Source: an uncultured Muribaculaceae bacterium
Lineage (GTDB): Bacteria > Bacteroidota > Bacteroidia > Bacteroidales > Muribaculaceae
Assembly: GCA_948788915.1 (NCBI GenBank)
Contig: CAQFOZ010000085.1
Location: 1 to 5,220 of the forward strand
Direction of reading: 5' to 3'
Length of the DNA: 5,220 nucleotides
Positions 1 to 5,220 of the stretch are shown piece by piece; position 1 is the stretch's first letter; each line of letters starts with the position of its first letter. Below the pieces are notes generated by a model. It was not told where the DNA came from, made no database searches, and saw nothing but the letters and a program-made list of their open reading frames with translations. Made by a program: the position numbers and the translations under genes.

Positions 1-79
1 TTAGTCTAATAAGGCTAACCGAATCTGTGTGTCATAAACATAGCTGAGTAGTTACGGGTAATTTGTAATTTAATATTAC

Positions 80-87
80 TATATTTA
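80..87 (+). promoter_or_regulatory. Weak candidate Bacteroidota -7 promoter box for the LRR gene
   Basis: TATATTTA matches seven of eight positions of the Bacteroidota -7 consensus TAnnTTTG and lies 29 bases before the LRR start codon. A TTTG at 62-65 could be the -33 element, but the 14-base gap is shorter than the usual 17-23, so the pairing is doubtful. The rest of 1-116 is AT-rich, has no open frame of note on either strand and no Shine-Dalgarno sequence before the ATG. Confidence 0.25.
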
Positions 88-116
88 CGCAAATTAACCA
101 AACTTCATAATTAATA

Positions 117-2519
117 ATGTTAACCAGACTAAAATCTATCTTTGCCGCATTTCTTGTTGTTTGTTTTTCTGCCACGCTATATGCGGCAGACCGTATCAGC
201 TACCTGGGGATGAACTGGGATGAATCCCGGGCATGGGAAGAAAACGGACTATGGTTCACCATAGATCCGGCTCAGACAGACAAAGGATGCGCAGTGCTGC
301 TTCCGAAACATCAAACTGCAGGACAAGCACAGAACATATCCATTCCACAGAACAGCAGAGGTTTTGAAGTAGTAGCCATTTTAGGATCTGCTTTCCGTAA
401 CAATACATCTGTTACTTCCGTTCAGATTCCCAATACCGTACGTGACATCGAACCTGGTGCATTCGCAGGCACTATAAATTTGAGTACAGTAAATATTGAC
501 TCGCAAAATGCACATTATACAACAATCGGCGGAGTTGTGTTCAGTGCCGACAGAACACAACTTATTCTGTGGCCGGCAGCTCTTACTGATGTGAATTGGG
601 ATAACAACACATTATCTCAAATCAGAACAGATTTGTCGCATATAGCAGATTGGAGTTGCGCGTATGTGAAGGAATTTCCCCGAAATATATTTCGCACCCT
701 CTATAATATTCAATATATTGGCAACTACGCGTTTTACAATTCCGGACTTACAGGCATTTCTTCATCCAGGATTGAAAATATCGGAAGCCACTCGTTTGAC
801 GGATGCAAAGATTTGACCGCATTCTCCATCACAAATGTAATAAAATCAATTGGAGACTATGCATTTGCCCGGTCGGGGGTAAAATCCGGAGTTATCAATT
901 TCTCTGATTACAATCAATATATCGGGAAAGGAATCTATGCCGAGTGCAAACAACTTAAAAGTTTCTCAGCAAATATTAGTTCAGAGGAGCCAAGCATTCG
1001 TATTCTCAACGATTCCTGTTGTTATGGGTGTGATATACTTGAGACTGTTAGTTGCCGGATACCCGCTCTTGGCAAAAGCGTATTTGAAGGATGCACTGCC
1101 CTGAAAGGCGTTACATTATACGAGCAAGTAACCGAAATTCAGTCAAAAGCATTTAGTGGCTGCACGGGTATGAGTTCCATATCCAGCTATAATCCGGTTC
1201 CTCCTGCATTCGCAGACGATGCATTCGCCAATGTACCTAAATCATGCTTATTGACAGTAATGGCAGATTACATAGAAGCATATCGGTCATCTCCATGGAA
1301 CAACATATTCACAATGCTGCCAGAGGAGATCAAGATTGAAAACTTAACTTATCATCTCGATGCAAAGAACCTTGGGGCCTATTGCACTTACTATGACGGG
1401 ACAGAAACTGAAGTCACAGTTCCTGCGAACATAACGGTATGTGGCATGGACTTCATAGTATACAGTGCCATAGGAAATGTGGCGTTAAACAGCAGAAACA
1501 TTCTTCGCAAAGTAAATCTACCGCCAACCGTTACACAAATAGGAGGCTTCTACGGATGCACCGAACTGACAGAAATAAACTTTCCCGACAATTTGATACA
1601 TATTAACAACGATGCATTCACAAACTGTGTAAAGCTTGGCAATCCGACAATTCCTGCTTCAGTTGAATTCATAGGGAATAATCCTTATCGGGGATGTACG
1701 TCCATCACATCGATAAATGTTGCCGAAGGTAATAAGGCATATGTGTCTCATAACGGAGATCTCTATTCAATTGACGGGACACAGCTGATAGCCACACCGT
1801 CTTCCCGCAGCTCTGTCACAGTAAGAGAAGGGACTGTCAGAATAGCTCCTTATGCATGTGCCGGCTCCCCAAATCTCAAAACAATCACAATTCCGGCCTC
1901 GGTGTCATCTATGAATATGGCTTATTCAATATTCATAGACTGTCCGGTACTTGAAAATATCAACGTGTCCAAAGAAAACAATCACTACCATTTCAGCAAC
2001 GGAGGTCTGTACTATGGAATTCCGGGTGAGTCGGTATTGATAGCAGTTCCGCAATCATTCAAGACTATAGTAGTTAACGAAGGCACGTATCTTATTGATT
2101 CCAATGCTTTCTTACAATCACCTATACTTGAATCAATTGACATACCTGCAACAGTCTCTCGGATTACAGCATCCGCTTTTGGAAACTGCAAAGCTCTGAA
2201 ATCGGTAACATGTCGTAGCAACACTCCTCCTGTATGCGAATGGCGAGAGGGAATGGAAAATACTATTGACGTGTCGAAAGCTACTCTCTATGTACCTGCC
2301 GGTGCATCAGGAGAATATCGCAAAGAACCTAATCTGTTATGGAGCCGTTTCGGATCAATCATAGAATTGAGTTCGTCGTCCATTGAGAGTGTGGATGCAG
2401 ATGAAAGCAACGCACCGGTCGAGTATTTCAATATGCACGGAATGCGTGTAGAAAATCCCTCATCCGGCATATTTATACGACGTCAAGGAAATACCGTCAC
2501 AAAAGTTATGATCCGCTGA
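117..2519 (+). CDS. BspA-like leucine-rich-repeat surface/secreted protein (LRR_5 family)
   Basis: Encodes 800 residues. Residues 1-23 form a signal peptide: basic start (MLTRLK), hydrophobic core and an LYA|AD cleavage site; Cys16 lacks a convincing lipobox, so signal peptidase I export is favoured. The body consists of BspA/Treponema-type LRR repeats of the form I-x-x-x-A-F-x-x-C-x-x-L-x-x-I/V-x-I-P, for example around residues 85-125, 218-250, 318-355, 470-530 and 572-612. Three copies of the interrupting element N-x-x-Y-...-G-x-L/V-Y/F-...-L-I-x-x-P lie near 131-153, 539-561 and 621-645. Two similar modules (about 25-403 and 404-750) each end in a cap containing PP, a VP or similar strand, Y and W-x-x-F/I. 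Residues 753-800 form a tail with EYFNMHGMRV and GIFIRRQGN, resembling Bacteroidales C-terminal outer-surface/T9SS-like tails. Proteins of this family commonly mediate adhesion to host or other bacteria; the ligand cannot be read here. The gene stands alone, ending at a strong hairpin. Confidence 0.9.
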   Translation: MLTRLKSIFAAFLVVCFSATLYAADRISYLGMNWDESRAWEENGLWFTIDPAQTDKGCAVLLPKHQTAGQAQNISIPQNSRGFEVVAILGSAFRNNTSVTSVQIPNTVRDIEPGAFAGTINLSTVNIDSQNAHYTTIGGVVFSADRTQLILWPAALTDVNWDNNTLSQIRTDLSHIADWSCAYVKEFPRNIFRTLYNIQYIGNYAFYNSGLTGISSSRIENIGSHSFDGCKDLTAFSITNVIKSIGDYAFARSGVKSGVINFSDYNQYIGKGIYAECKQLKSFSANISSEEPSIRILNDSCCYGCDILETVSCRIPALGKSVFEGCTALKGVTLYEQVTEIQSKAFSGCTGMSSISSYNPVPPAFADDAFANVPKSCLLTVMADYIEAYRSSPWNNIFTMLPEEIKIENLTYHLDAKNLGAYCTYYDGTETEVTVPANITVCGMDFIVYSAIGNVALNSRNILRKVNLPPTVTQIGGFYGCTELTEINFPDNLIHINNDAFTNCVKLGNPTIPASVEFIGNNPYRGCTSITSINVAEGNKAYVSHNGDLYSIDGTQLIATPSSRSSVTVREGTVRIAPYACAGSPNLKTITIPASVSSMNMAYSIFIDCPVLENINVSKENNHYHFSNGGLYYGIPGESVLIAVPQSFKTIVVNEGTYLIDSNAFLQSPILESIDIPATVSRITASAFGNCKALKSVTCRSNTPPVCEWREGMENTIDVSKATLYVPAGASGEYRKEPNLLWSRFGSIIELSSSSIESVDADESNAPVEYFNMHGMRVENPSSGIFIRRQGNTVTKVMIR

Positions 2520-2540
2520 TTAAACCAGCAATATAATATT

Positions 2541-2596
2541 ATTTACATTTGAAAACGGCACGTCAAATCTCCGACGTGCCGTTTTCAAATGTAAAT
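2541..2596 (+). terminator. Long perfect hairpin, intrinsic terminator of the LRR gene
   Basis: The arms 2541-2564 and 2573-2596 are exact reverse complements over 24 bp and enclose an 8-base loop (AAATCTCC). The inner GC-rich stem (CGGCACGTC/GACGTGCCG) is flanked by AAAA on the left and TTTT on the right, so it could terminate transcription from either strand. Allowing a single bulged C at 2597, AATATT at 2535-2540 can also pair with 2598-2603. It begins 21 bases after the LRR stop codon. The AT-rich outer arms make it longer than a usual intrinsic terminator. Confidence 0.85.
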
Positions 2597-2632
2597 CAAT
2601 ATTCACTTATCTTCACCTCCGCACTGGCATTG

Positions 2633-2691
2633 TAAGTAAGTATTCAAATTTAAATGATAATAGGTGTTTTTTAATCTTTTATACTTACTTA
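2633..2691. repeat. 11-bp perfect inverted repeat in the intergenic region
   Basis: TAAGTAAGTAT (2633-2643) and ATACTTACTTA (2681-2691) are exact reverse complements separated by 37 AT-rich bases. The right arm shares the ACTTAC-type core with the direct repeats further along (2698-2753), so the set may be several sites for one DNA-binding protein. It lies in the 2597-2757 gap, in which no gene is supported. Confidence 0.5.
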
Positions 2692-2697
2692 TTAATT

Positions 2698-2753
2698 ATT
2701 TTATAACTTACACATATTAATATTATCCGTTTGGTATAAATTTTATAACTTAC
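2698..2753. repeat. Pair of 14-bp direct repeats upstream of the small gene
   Basis: ATTTTATAACTTAC occurs exactly at 2698-2711 and again at 2740-2753, with starts 42 bases apart (about four helical turns). A shortened relative, TTTTATACTTAC, lies at 2677-2688. The last copy ends four bases before the ATG at 2758, a position where a bound protein would cover the start region of the small gene. The repeats are visible directly; an operator role is inference. Confidence 0.5.
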
Positions 2754-2758
2754 TTTTA
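2730..2758 (+). promoter_or_regulatory. Weak promoter candidate overlapping the start of the small gene
   Basis: TTTG at 2730-2733 is followed after 17 bases by TACTTTTA (2751-2758), seven of eight matches to TAnnTTTG. If used, transcription would start inside the annotated frame, implying a start at the GTG codon at 2767 or later. An alternative -7-like box, TAAATTTT (2737-2744), would allow a short leader before the ATG but has no TTTG at proper spacing. Confidence 0.2.
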
Positions 2759-3060
2759 TGGACTACGTGGAATTGAACAATCTCTTTTGCGACGGAGAAG
2801 ATGCGTTTCTTGATCATAAGGACTATCGGCTTGCCCTCGATTGCTTCTCAGAAGTTCTGATCAAGGCATTAGACCGAAGGAAGGATCCGGACATGGCGGC
2901 TCTTGCTGTCGACGCGTATGAATATATAGGCACACTATATTCATGTGAGGATGAATTTGTATGGGAAGAGTCAAGCAGACTCATAAACATGTATCAGCCG
3001 ATATTAAACGAGCTGAAAAAGGGGATATTCCTCCAATATAACACTGTTACAAATCTATAA
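2758..3060 (+). CDS. Small acidic helical protein of unknown function, TPR-like
   Basis: Encodes 100 residues that I do not recognise as a named family. It has no signal peptide and no membrane segment, so it should be cytoplasmic. The sequence reads as amphipathic helices: about 4-18, 22-40 (YRLALDCFSEVL, close to a tetratricopeptide helix with A and F at the expected places), 44-62 and 67-87. It is rich in Asp and Glu and has three Cys (11, 29, 63). One to two TPR-like helix pairs suggest a protein-protein contact role, which is only inference. ATG at 2758 is the only early ATG; there is no Shine-Dalgarno sequence and the upstream bases are T-rich. GTG at 2767 is an alternative start. The last residues (YNTVTN at 94-99) and the stop codon come from a 19-bp tandem duplication, so the present C-terminus may be recent. 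No terminator follows before the next promoter. Confidence 0.6.
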   Translation: MDYVELNNLFCDGEDAFLDHKDYRLALDCFSEVLIKALDRRKDPDMAALAVDAYEYIGTLYSCEDEFVWEESSRLINMYQPILNELKKGIFLQYNTVTNL

Positions 3061-3074
3061 CACTGTTACAAATC
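3037..3074. repeat. Exact 19-bp tandem duplication spanning the small gene's stop codon
   Basis: TATAACACTGTTACAAATC occurs at 3037-3055 and again immediately at 3056-3074 without a mismatch. Because 19 is not a multiple of three, the second copy is read in another frame and supplies the TAA at 3058-3060. Each copy contains the dyad TAACA-C-TGTTA (3039-3049 and 3058-3068). Confidence 0.9.
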
Positions 3075-3110
3075 GTGAAAAATGGTTACAAAATCCGTAA
3101 AATAGGTTCC
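3039..3110 (+). promoter_or_regulatory. Candidate operator array: phased GTTACA motifs and TAACA/TGTTA dyads
   Basis: GTTACAAATC begins at 3046 and 3065, GTTACAAAATC begins at 3085, and a degenerate GTTCC begins at 3106. The steps are 19, 20 and 21 bases, close to two helical turns each, and the last lies against the -33 region of the next promoter. The first two copies sit inside perfect 11-bp dyads with a central C. The arrangement resembles binding sites of activators using phased direct repeats (as in AraC-type regulation) or of dyad-binding repressors. No regulator gene is present in the window, so the binding protein is unknown. Confidence 0.4.
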
Positions 3111-3138
3111 TTGTTAAAATTCTTATAGTTTAATTTTG
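3111..3138 (+). promoter_or_regulatory. Bacteroidota-type promoter for the CMD-cupin gene
   Basis: TAATTTTG at 3131-3138 matches the -7 consensus TAnnTTTG at every defined position. TTG at 3111-3113 is 17 bases upstream and fits the -33 element at the short end of accepted spacing. Transcription would start near 3143-3146, giving an AT-rich leader of about 60 bases before the ATG at 3205. It follows directly on the phased repeats. Confidence 0.6.
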
Positions 3139-3204
3139 CATAAAGGAAGAGCTATCAAAGTTCATCGGAAATAAATTTAAACAGTTTCTTATAAATTGCT
3201 AAAA

Positions 3205-4026
3205 ATGAATCGTATAATCATTTCAATATTATTGACTCTGATAACAACTCAGACTATGGCACAACAGAAAATAGTACAGACTGCCGGGCGTCAACAACTT
3301 GGAGACTTTGCGCCCGAGTTCGCACGGCTTAACGATGATATCCTTTTCGGAGAGGTCTGGAGCCGCAATGATCTCCTCTCCCTTCGTGACCGAAGCCTTG
3401 TCACAATCACCTCACTGATATCCCAAGGCATAACAGACTCTTCACTTACATATCATCTGCAAGAAGCCAAAAAGAACGGCATCACGCGTACCGAGATCGC
3501 TGAAATACTCACCCACATTTCATTCTATGCAGGATGGCCTAAAGCATGGGCGGCATTCCGTCTTGCCAAAGATGTATGGAACGACGACATAAAAGGAGAC
3601 GATGCAAAGGCTGAATTTGCACGCTCCATGATTTTCCCTATCGGAGAGCCCAATACTGCATATGCACAGTATTTTACGGGCAACAGTTATCTTGCAAAGG
3701 TTTCATCAGGTCAGATTCCATTTGCAAATGTCACATTCGAGCCGGGATGTCGCAACAACTGGCATATCCATAAAGCCGAAAAGGGAGGCGGACAGATGCT
3801 TGTAGGTGTAGCCGGCCGAGGATGGTATCAGGAAGAGGGCAAACCGGCGGTAGAGATTCTTCCCGGCACCGTAATTCACATTCCGGCAAATGTAAAACAC
3901 TGGCATGGGGCGGCAAAAGATTCGTGGTTCGCACATCTTGCATTTGAAGTTCCCGGAGAAAAATCGGAAAACATCTGGCTTGAGCCGGTCTCTGATACAG
4001 AATACAACAAGCTTGGCACAAAATAA
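3205..4026 (+). CDS. Exported carboxymuconolactone decarboxylase-like/cupin two-domain protein
   Basis: Encodes 273 residues from ATG 3205, preceded by AAAA; a TTG at 3196 would add only three residues ahead of the signal peptide and is less likely. Residues 1-20 form a signal peptide ending TMAQ, so the protein should be periplasmic or surface-exposed. Residues about 38-125 match the CMD/AhpD-like fold, with RSLVTITSLISQG, HLQEAKKNGIT and the conserved ILTHISFYAGWP (His104). Residues about 168-252 form a cupin barrel: WHIH (His187, His189), Gln197 in GGGQ, and IPANVKHWHG (His232) supply the expected metal ligands. The only cysteine, Cys182, is in the cupin part, so AhpD-type peroxidase chemistry is not possible. 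The CMD-cupin combination is an established arrangement, often annotated as 4-carboxymuconolactone decarboxylase, but its substrate is generally unknown and no aromatic-degradation genes lie nearby. It has its own promoter and double terminator. Confidence 0.88.
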   Translation: MNRIIISILLTLITTQTMAQQKIVQTAGRQQLGDFAPEFARLNDDILFGEVWSRNDLLSLRDRSLVTITSLISQGITDSSLTYHLQEAKKNGITRTEIAEILTHISFYAGWPKAWAAFRLAKDVWNDDIKGDDAKAEFARSMIFPIGEPNTAYAQYFTGNSYLAKVSSGQIPFANVTFEPGCRNNWHIHKAEKGGGQMLVGVAGRGWYQEEGKPAVEILPGTVIHIPANVKHWHGAAKDSWFAHLAFEVPGEKSENIWLEPVSDTEYNKLGTK

Positions 4027-4044
4027 TCAGATTGTCTGATTTTT
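4025..4044 (+). terminator. Short hairpin at the CMD-cupin stop codon
   Basis: AATCAGA (4025-4031) and TCTGATT (4035-4041) form a 7-bp stem with a 3-base loop, overlapping the TAA stop and running into TTTT (4041-4044). The stem is AT-rich and the U-run short, so on its own it would be weak; it comes ahead of a stronger terminator. Confidence 0.4.
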
Positions 4045-4067
4045 ACAGACCGAATCCTGAAAAGCAC

Positions 4068-4105
4068 AACAGACCGCGCCATGTAATTTGGTGCGGTCTG
4101 TTTTT
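4068..4105 (+). terminator. Intrinsic terminator between the convergent CMD-cupin and exchanger genes
   Basis: ACAGACCGCGCC (4069-4080) pairs with GGTGCGGTCTGT (4090-4101) over 12 bp with one G-U, extended by A4068-T4102, around a 9-base loop and followed by a T-run (4101-4105). It clearly serves the plus-strand gene. On the minus strand the same stem is followed by a broken T-rich stretch (TTGTGCTTTT), so it may also end the exchanger transcript, for which no other terminator is visible. Confidence 0.85.
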
Positions 4106-4149
4106 AATTACGCCGTATATATCATACACGATTATCATAGGCTACATGT

Positions 4150-5115
4150 CTATAACAACGCGAGATAGGCAACATACAGGAGAAGCAATACAGCCCCTTC
4201 TATTCGGGTGATAGTACGTTTCTTATATACTTGGCCGCAAAGCCAGAAAAGAACACACCCGGCCAATAATATCATTAAATCATATATTCCAATAGATCCG
4301 AAAGGCAGCGGCTTTATTACCGAGGTGACCCCAAGCACTAAGAAGATATTAAAAATATTACTGCCGATAACATTACCAACAGCCATATCCGCCTTCCCCT
4401 TAACAGCCGCCACAACAGAAGTTGCAAGTTCCGGCAACGATGTTCCTGCAGCGACAATGGTAAGGCCAATGAGTGTTTCACTCATTCCAAGCGCACGCGC
4501 AATACCTGTTGATCCGGCAACAAACCTGTCTCCTCCATAAACGAGAGCCGCCAGTCCTCCTACTATAAACACAAGCATTTTCCACACAGGCATCTCTTTC
4601 CTGCCGTCCACATTTTCCCCGCCGGTACCTGCCGGTAATGCGCTCCTGTCCACGGTCGCAAACGTATAGCGCATATATATGATGAAAAAGAGAAGAAGCA
4701 GTATTCCTGAACCTCGGCTCACAATTGCCGGCTGTCCGGAACCGAGAAGGGGATCAAGTCCCATGGCCGCAAGGGCAACTGCGGAAAGGACAACAAACGG
4801 GATATCTGTCTTCAGGACAGAAGGAGAAACTTTTATCGGATAGATGAGTGCGGTGACACCTATGATCACACAAACATTGAAAATATTGCTTCCAACTACG
4901 TTTCCTATTGCCAGTCCCGTATTTCCACCGGCTGCAGAAAGCACAGAAATAGCAAGTTCAGGAGCAGATGTACCGAAAGCCACTACAGTCAGACCTACCA
5001 CAAGATCCGACATCCCCCATTTTTTAGCCAAAGCCGAAGCTCCATCCGTAAGAAAATTGGCTCCTCCGAGAATCAGGACAAGCCCTGCCACAAACCAAAT
5101 TATGTCTACTATCAT
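4150..5115 (-). CDS. yrbG: Sodium/calcium exchanger, YrbG-type member of the CaCA family
   Basis: Encodes a 321-residue inner-membrane cation exchanger, close to the length of E. coli YrbG; exact orthology is not proven. About ten hydrophobic segments are visible in two inverted-topology halves (about 2-150 and 178-321), joined by a hydrophilic loop at 152-177. Each half carries the family's alpha-repeat: GTSAPELA (Glu53) with GNVVGSNIFN (71-80), and GTSLPELA (Glu229) with GNVIGSNIFN (247-256). These Glu and Asn residues line the ion site in structurally known relatives such as NCX_Mj, so the ion pathway looks intact. The usual role is exchange of Ca2+ against Na+; whether K+ is also carried cannot be told. 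ATG at 5115 is preferred because the conserved first helix starts at once and the next Met is residue 34. Only a very weak TGGA precedes it. It lies 12 bases beyond the tRNA terminator's T-run. Confidence 0.93.
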   Translation of the reverse strand: MIVDIIWFVAGLVLILGGANFLTDGASALAKKWGMSDLVVGLTVVAFGTSAPELAISVLSAAGGNTGLAIGNVVGSNIFNVCVIIGVTALIYPIKVSPSVLKTDIPFVVLSAVALAAMGLDPLLGSGQPAIVSRGSGILLLLFFIIYMRYTFATVDRSALPAGTGGENVDGRKEMPVWKMLVFIVGGLAALVYGGDRFVAGSTGIARALGMSETLIGLTIVAAGTSLPELATSVVAAVKGKADMAVGNVIGSNIFNIFLVLGVTSVIKPLPFGSIGIYDLMILLAGCVLFWLCGQVYKKRTITRIEGAVLLLLYVAYLALL

Positions 5116-5126
5116 ATCCAGAATAT

Positions 5127-5160
5127 AAAAAACAAAGACGCGTCATTATGCCGCGCCTTT
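5127..5160 (-). terminator. Intrinsic terminator of the tRNA-Arg gene
   Basis: On the minus strand, AAAGGCGCG (5160-5152) pairs with CGCGTCTTT (5142-5134) over 9 bp including one G-U, around a 9-base loop, followed by G and six T (5132-5127). It begins ten bases after the tRNA 3' end. The T-run ends only 11 bases before the exchanger ATG, leaving almost no room for a separate exchanger promoter downstream of it. Confidence 0.8.
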
Positions 5161-5169
5161 CAATCCTTG

Positions 5170-5220
5170 TATCCCCGTAGGGAGTCGAACCCTAATCGTC
5201 GGAACCGGAATCCGATATTC
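5170..5220 (-). tRNA. tRNA-Arg(CCG), 3' part, cut by the window edge
   Basis: Read on the minus strand, the anticodon stem TCGGA/TCCGA (5215-5211 and 5203-5199) encloses the loop TTCCGGT. The anticodon is CCG (5208-5206), which reads the Arg codon CGG. A 4-base variable region (CGAT) follows, then a T-arm TAGGG-TTCGACT-CCCTA (5194-5178), the acceptor 3' strand CGGGGAT (5177-5171) and discriminator A (5170). CCA is not encoded, as the next bases are CAA. The D-arm and 5' acceptor strand lie beyond the window, so the acceptor pairing cannot be checked. The tRNA is read in the same direction as the exchanger downstream of it. Confidence 0.92.

Noticed and set aside
1..18. A 7-bp hairpin at the left edge (TTAGTCT/AGGCTAA, one G-U) as a possible terminator of an upstream gene.
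   Set aside because: No T-run follows on the plus strand, the stem is weak, and the minus-strand continuation is outside the window.
2596..2643. A short minus-strand open stretch reading like a protein C-terminus (ILTYNASAEVKISEY, stop at 2598-2596) just before the long hairpin, possibly a gene remnant.
   Set aside because: It is bounded by an in-frame stop at 2646-2644, has only 15 codons and no extension in any frame. Too short to support a pseudogene.
3037..3110. CRISPR-like array suggested by evenly spaced repeats.
   Set aside because: The units abut without spacers and degenerate after two copies; the size does not fit CRISPR repeats and no cas gene is present.
3196..3204. TTG start at 3196 for the CMD-cupin gene.
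   Set aside because: The ATG at 3205 directly begins a normal signal peptide and has an A-rich leader; the TTG adds only three residues.
3706..4082. Three minus-strand open frames opposite the CMD-cupin gene.
   Set aside because: The plus strand carries unmistakable CMD and cupin motifs there; these frames overlap each other and have no family features.
4208..5128. Plus-strand open frames of 110 and 94 residues opposite the exchanger gene.
   Set aside because: They are antisense shadows of a clearly conserved membrane protein, with no promoter or start signal.
5170..5220. tRNA 3' end as an integration (att) site of a mobile element.
   Set aside because: No integrase, no repeated copy of the tRNA 3' end and no foreign-looking genes are in the window; the adjacent exchanger is a housekeeping-type gene.

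Overview
The window looks like a chromosomal segment from a gut-type Bacteroidales, most likely Muribaculaceae or a Prevotella/Bacteroides relative. Three things point there: a BspA-like leucine-rich-repeat surface protein with the C-terminal tail style common in that order (EYFNMHGMRV...GIFIRRQGN...KVMIR), start codons preceded by AT-rich leaders without Shine-Dalgarno sequences, and one promoter that matches the Bacteroidota -7 box TAnnTTTG exactly. Family and order assignments come from remembered family features, not from a search.

Layout. Positions 1-116 are an AT-rich leader with one weak promoter candidate. Positions 117-2519 (+) encode an 800-residue secreted BspA-like LRR protein built from two similar modules; it ends in a 24-bp perfect hairpin (2541-2596). 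Positions 2597-2757 hold no gene but carry a cluster of ACTTAC-containing direct and inverted repeats. Positions 2758-3060 (+) encode an unrecognised 100-residue acidic, helical, TPR-like protein whose last codons lie in an exact 19-bp tandem duplication. That duplication and further phased GTTACA motifs sit just upstream of a good promoter (3111-3138) for a secreted carboxymuconolactone decarboxylase-like/cupin two-domain protein (3205-4026, +). Two hairpin terminators follow (4025-4044, 4068-4105). On the opposite strand, 4150-5115 encodes a YrbG-type sodium/calcium exchanger, and the window closes in the 3' part of a tRNA-Arg(CCG) (5170-5220, minus) with its own intrinsic terminator (5127-5160).

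The genes do not form a recognisable pathway. The LRR protein, the small protein and the CMD-cupin protein lie in the same direction but are separated by a strong terminator and by a promoter respectively, so they look like separate transcription units. The exchanger converges on them and sits downstream of the tRNA. No CRISPR array, insertion sequence, integrase, toxin-antitoxin pair or defence system is visible. The points most worth a second look are regulatory and architectural: the tandem duplication that shifts the frame at the end of the small gene, the phased repeats in front of the CMD-cupin promoter, the repeat cluster in front of the small gene, and the long hairpin.
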